Origin: an uncultured Oscillospiraceae bacterium
GTDB lineage: Bacteria; Bacillota; Clostridia; Oscillospirales; Acutalibacteraceae
Assembly (NCBI GenBank): GCA_905193585.1
Contig: CAJJPG010000086.1
Span: 1-8,207 of the forward strand
DNA: 8,207 nucleotides
Direction: 5' to 3'
A program made the position numbers and the translations under genes. Of this stretch, positions 5,498-8,207 are shown one piece after another (the stretch's first letter is position 1; each line of letters opens with the position of its first letter). Under the pieces are notes generated by a model that saw nothing but the letters and a program-made list of their open reading frames with translations, had not been told where the DNA came from and made no database searches.

Positions 5498-7354
5498 ATG
5501 ATATATGCAGAAATAAAAGAAAACGGAAGGATTAGCGTATTTCAAAGCACCGTTTCTGACAGCGTAGAGTTTGAAACAATAAAATTTGAATTTCCGAAAA
5601 GCTGGAACGGCTTTACGAAAACGGCTGTATTCAGAGGAAATAACGAAACGCTCAGCGTGATTCTTAACAGCGACAGTAATTTATGCACCGGCGAGGATGA
5701 ATGTTATATACCTTACGAGGTTATAAAAGCACCGTCATTTACAGTATCGGTATTTGGGAGTTTAGAAAATAAAAGAGCAACAACAACCAAAGCGGAAATA
5801 CGAGTGACCGAAAGCGGTTACGGCACAGGTGACGCACCGTCGGAGCCTAATCCCACCGAGTATGAACAGCTTGTCGGCATTGCCAATGCAACAAAACAGG
5901 TGGCGCAATCAGTCAGAACAGACGCAGACAACGGCGTGTTTAAAGGCGATAAGGGCGACAAAGGTGACAAGGGAGATAAGGGCGACCCGTTTGTTTACTC
6001 TGACTTCACCGATGAACAGCTGGCATTACTCAAAGGCGCTAAAGGTGACACCGGAGATACAGGACCCCGCGGCTTGCAGGGTGAGAAAGGCGATACAGGC
6101 GAGCAAGGCGTTCAGGGTGTTAAAGGAGACAAAGGCGATAAGGGTGAAAAAGGTGATAAGGGCGACGCATTTACCTATGCGGACTTCACGGAAGAACAGC
6201 TGGCGGGATTGAAAGGTGAAAAAGGCGAAAAAGGTGATGTAAGCACAGAATATGTAAACAACAACTTTTCTACAAGTATAAAAAGAACGGTTTCAGGAGA
6301 GGTTGTGACCGCAAATGACATTTCCGATATGTCGCATAATCTTAAAATATATGCCAAAAGTAAAAATTTAATTCCATATCCATATGCCGAAACAACCAAA
6401 ACCGTAAGCGGGGTTACTTTTACAGATAATGGTGACGGCACTGTTTCGATAAACGGAACCGCAACGGATAATATTATTTATCCGCTCATGACTCAATCAA
6501 CCGCCATAACATTAAAAAAAGGAAAATACCGTTTATCCGGTGGAATAGACAATGATTGCTGGCTGCAGGGCAAACTGGTAGAAATGGATCTGTTTGAAAT
6601 TGAAGATATAGGAAGCGGGGATGAGTTTAGTGTTGAAGATCCGGTCAATTTCCGTTTGAACATAAGAATAACATCGGGTGCGTCAATAGAAAATGCAGTA
6701 ATAAAACCCCTTTTGGAATTTAATGATTTTACGGGCGTATATACTGAATATTTATCGGATATAAGCCGAGTAAATATAGTGACTTTCGGAAAGAATCTGT
6801 TGAAGTATCCGTATTACGAAAGCACAAAAATAATAGACGGAATAACCTTTACAGATAACGGAGACGGAACCATAACGTTAAACGGCACTGCGTCAAATGA
6901 TATTATTTATTCCCCGATTGTACAGTCAACAGCAATTTCGCTGCCAAGAGGAAATTATATAATTTCCGGGGGAATCAGCGAAGATTGTTGGCTACAGGGA
7001 AAAATAATTGAAGACGATTCTATATCTATTGAAGATAAAGGGAGCAAAAAAGCTTTTACCTGTGAAAATATGAGTAAATTCAGATTCAACATAAGGATTT
7101 CTGCCGGCACAACTCTAAACAATGTTCTTATTAAGCCAATGTTAGAGGCAGGAACTGTTTCAACTGAATTTGAAAAATTTGCAAACGGAGCTTCCGATAG
7201 TCCGGATTCGTATGGTAATGTGGCAGGTATAACTTCAATTTACCCGCATATGACAGTGATGTCAGATACCGAGGGTGTGGTTATCAACCTGACATATAAC
7301 GCCGATACCAAAAAATATATTGATAATAAAATCTCAGAATTAATTTCTCAATAA
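5498..7354 (+). CDS. Phage-type tail fibre/receptor-binding protein with collagen-like repeats
   Basis: 618 aa. Residues ~1-105 resemble the N-terminal attachment domain of Firmicute phage baseplate/tail proteins (FEFPKSWNGFTKTAVFRG, then CYIPYEVI, FTVSVFG). Residues ~122-146 are a helical linker. Gly-X-Y collagen-like runs occupy 150-163, 180-223 and 240-247. Between them sits a repeated 17-residue insert of pattern FxYxDFTxEQLAxLKG (165-180 and 225-240). Two copies of one ~120-residue beta-rich domain follow at ~290-408 and ~433-551, offset by 143 residues. Each has NLxxYPY, FTDNGDGT, NGTA, CWLQGK and IKPxLE. The C-terminus (576-618: ITSIYPHMTVMSDTEGVVINLTY and a short helix) is typical of phage tail proteins. 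Such proteins trimerise and bind the host surface. AAGGAG (5483-5488) lies 9 bases before the ATG. The reading frame is intact, but no holin, lysin, baseplate or other tail gene is adjacent. A cell-surface role cannot be excluded, but there is no signal peptide. Confidence 0.85.
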   Translation: MIYAEIKENGRISVFQSTVSDSVEFETIKFEFPKSWNGFTKTAVFRGNNETLSVILNSDSNLCTGEDECYIPYEVIKAPSFTVSVFGSLENKRATTTKAEIRVTESGYGTGDAPSEPNPTEYEQLVGIANATKQVAQSVRTDADNGVFKGDKGDKGDKGDKGDPFVYSDFTDEQLALLKGAKGDTGDTGPRGLQGEKGDTGEQGVQGVKGDKGDKGEKGDKGDAFTYADFTEEQLAGLKGEKGEKGDVSTEYVNNNFSTSIKRTVSGEVVTANDISDMSHNLKIYAKSKNLIPYPYAETTKTVSGVTFTDNGDGTVSINGTATDNIIYPLMTQSTAITLKKGKYRLSGGIDNDCWLQGKLVEMDLFEIEDIGSGDEFSVEDPVNFRLNIRITSGASIENAVIKPLLEFNDFTGVYTEYLSDISRVNIVTFGKNLLKYPYYESTKIIDGITFTDNGDGTITLNGTASNDIIYSPIVQSTAISLPRGNYIISGGISEDCWLQGKIIEDDSISIEDKGSKKAFTCENMSKFRFNIRISAGTTLNNVLIKPMLEAGTVSTEFEKFANGASDSPDSYGNVAGITSIYPHMTVMSDTEGVVINLTYNADTKKYIDNKISELISQ

Positions 7355-7361
7355 AAAAGTC

Positions 7362-7377
7362 CTGCGAATTTTCGCAG
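7362..7377 (+). terminator. Small hairpin after the tail fibre gene
   Basis: CTGCG (7362-7366) pairs with CGCAG (7373-7377), with an AATT-type centre, beginning 8 bases past the stop codon. No T-run follows. It is probably accessory to the stronger terminator just downstream. Confidence 0.35.
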
Positions 7378-7393
7378 AACCTATAATTCCAAG

Positions 7394-7439
7394 AAAAAGC
7401 ACGGAAAACTGCCAAACGGCGGCTTTCCGTGCTTTTTTT
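7394..7439. terminator. Bidirectional intrinsic terminator between tail fibre and integrase remnant
   Basis: Arms 7394-7407 and 7424-7437 pair over 14 bp (core AAGCACGGAAA/TTTCCGTGCTT), with an inner GCC/GGC pair (7411-7413 and 7418-7420). A run of seven Ts (7433-7439) ends the plus-strand copy, and AAAAA at 7394-7398 gives a T-run on the minus strand. It can therefore end both the fibre transcript and the convergent integrase transcript. Confidence 0.85.
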
Positions 7440-7457
7440 GACGGCTTATTTTGACGG
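7436..7457 (+). repeat. Paired TTTTGACGG repeats, left pair
   Basis: TTTTGACGG occurs at 7436-7444 and again at 7449-7457, spaced 13 bases apart. It abuts the integrase stop codon and overlaps the T-run of the terminator. A similar pair lies at 8064-8084, on the other side of the integrase remnant. They may be recombinase-binding or attachment-site repeats. Confidence 0.55.
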
Positions 7458-8038
7458 TTAAAACATCGCTAATCGGTTAATGCTTTCCCGTTTATATTCC
7501 ACCGACGGATGAGTGTAAATTCCGAGCGTTGTATTTACCGAGCTGTGCCCTAAAATTTCCGAAAGAGCCTTTGGCTCAAAATCATTTTCAATGCACCGCG
7601 TGGTAAATGTATGCCTGAGCGCGTGAAAATTTATATCCGGCACGCCGCTTTCTTTAAGGTATTTTTTAAATGTATATGTAAACGCTCTCGGCTCTGTAAA
7701 CCGTTCGTTCCCGTAAGCAGAAACGCATTATCCGTTTTGGGTTCAATACATTTTAATCTTTTTATTAAAAAGCCCGGCAGCGGTATAGTACGTTTCGCTG
7801 AGGGAGTTTTCGGCTCGGTTATTATAATTTTTGTTTTTTTATCGGATTCGCCGTTAATATCGGGAATACGCTGTAATGTCGCCGTTATTTTAATAATACC
7901 GTTTATAAGGTCGATATTTTCCCATTTAAGTGCGCATAATTCACCTATTCTCACCCCGCTGTAGAGTGTTAAAATTATTCCGATTTTGCAAGGGTCATTT
8001 TTCTTCAGTTTTGCCTCGCTTTTTTCACCTCGTTTTGC
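7458..8038 (-). pseudogene. Tyrosine recombinase/phage integrase, truncated and frameshifted
   Basis: Two overlapping minus-strand frames together give one integrase catalytic domain. Frame one (8038 to 7631) has DPCKIGIILTLYSGVRIGELCALKWENIDL with the first catalytic Arg, and TPSAKRTIPL with the catalytic Lys. Frame two (to 7458) has TEPRAFTYTFKKYLKESG, HALRHTF (HxxR), LGHSS and the tyrosine nucleophile in GIYTH. Between LLTG and NERF the frame changes at the CCC run 7710-7712, where one extra C would restore continuity. The frame also begins directly after an in-frame TGA (8039-8041) just upstream of the catalytic domain, so the N-terminal core-binding and arm-binding domains (~170 residues in the family) are missing. 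All five catalytic positions survive, but the gene as read cannot make a working integrase. Confidence 0.85.
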
Positions 8039-8063
8039 TCATCCCTTAAGTATATTATAAAAA

Positions 8064-8084
8064 AATTGACGGATTTTTTGACGG
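8064..8084 (+). repeat. Paired TTGACGG repeats, right pair
   Basis: AATTGACGG (8064-8072) and TTTTGACGG (8076-8084) are spaced 12 bases apart and followed by CTGAAAA. This closely mirrors the left pair, which is followed by TTAAAA. The two pairs are in the same orientation and about 630 bp apart, bracketing the integrase remnant. Confidence 0.55.
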
Positions 8085-8097
8085 CTGAAAATTATTT

Positions 8098-8124
8098 AAA
8101 AAAAGACCCGACCTATTGCCGAGT
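8098..8124 (-). terminator. Minus-strand intrinsic terminator
   Basis: Read on the minus strand, ACTCGGC (8118-8124) pairs with GTCGGGT (8106-8112) around AATAG. Two G-U pairs form on this strand only; on the plus strand they would be mismatches. CTTTTTTT follows (8098-8105). It therefore points to a minus-strand transcript arriving from beyond the right edge. Confidence 0.6.
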
Positions 8125-8174
8125 TTTGCAAATATATTACATAATTGGGGTATTGTAGGTTTGTCAATGATGTG

Positions 8175-8207
8175 TTACAAAAATCAGAAAACTTCGCCGA
8201 AGGATAA
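8175..8207 (+). repeat. 33-bp repeat, right copy (reaches window edge)
   Basis: Starts TTACAAAAATCAGAAAA and ends GGATAA at the last base of the window, matching the inverted copy at 4791-4823 at 30 of 33 positions. It contains the small palindrome CTTCGCCGAAG. The repeat may continue beyond the window. Confidence 0.65.

Noticed and set aside
5943..6239. CRISPR-like or tandem-repeat array
   Set aside because: The regular triplet-of-codons repeats encode Gly-X-Y collagen-like protein in an open frame, with no spacers.
5829..6441. Open frames 5829-6212 (plus) and 6175-6441 (minus)
   Set aside because: Shadows of the repetitive collagen-like part of the tail fibre gene.
7611..7964. 117-codon plus-strand open frame
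   Set aside because: Antisense to the integrase catalytic domain, whose motifs are clear on the other strand.
8135..8163. TTGACA with a TATGTA-like box on the minus strand as a promoter
   Set aside because: The transcript would run into the terminator at 8098-8124 after about 25 nt, and the -10 match is poor.
8098..8206. 36-codon open minus-strand frame at the right edge
   Set aside because: Too short, crosses a repeat and ends in the terminator; no sign of coding.

Overview
The window looks like accessory DNA from a low-to-moderate GC Gram-positive anaerobe, most likely a gut clostridium of the Ruminococcaceae/Oscillospiraceae type. This rests on strong AGGAGG-type ribosome sites, near-consensus sigma-A promoters, a DUF2089-type protein, and a tail fibre of the kind common in Firmicute phages. 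No rRNA, tRNA or CRISPR array was seen. The taxon is an inference.

Layout. (1) 1-430 is debris: the end of a winged-helix/HTH gene that seems to be cut off by an insertion-sequence remnant, followed by the first ~55 residues of a DDE transposase. (2) 384-3145 is a compact sugar-use module: an AraC-type regulator (minus strand) divergent from an intact 585-aa glycoside hydrolase family 2 enzyme (plus strand), with the promoters back to back and a strong hairpin at each outer end. (3) 3302-4109 is an AT-rich minus-strand gene: a DUF2089 zinc-ribbon/HTH protein carrying a long extra C-terminal part, with a consensus promoter and almost no leader. (4) 4110-4959 has no convincing protein. It holds a terminator-like hairpin, a GC-richer block with several nested stems, a 62-bp near-perfect palindrome and one copy of a 33-bp repeat. 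(5) 4960-5361 is an orphan 114-aa gene (minus). (6) 5498-7439 is a complete 618-aa phage-type tail fibre with collagen-like repeats and a tandem duplicated domain, with its own terminator. (7) 7458-8038 is a tyrosine recombinase pseudogene (minus), lacking its N-terminal DNA-binding part and split by one frameshift. Paired TTGACGG repeats lie on both sides of it. (8) The right edge has a minus-strand terminator and a second, inverted copy of the 33-bp repeat.

How it fits together. The AraC/GH2 pair reads as a self-contained inducible unit acting on an imported oligosaccharide or glycoside in the cytoplasm. The right half reads as the residue of a prophage or other integrated element: a receptor-binding tail fibre next to a dead integrase, bracketed by inverted 33-bp repeats. 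No other phage structural gene is present, yet the fibre gene is intact. The most unusual points are this orphan fibre, the structured block with its long palindrome at 4400-4660, and the repeat pairs around the integrase remnant.
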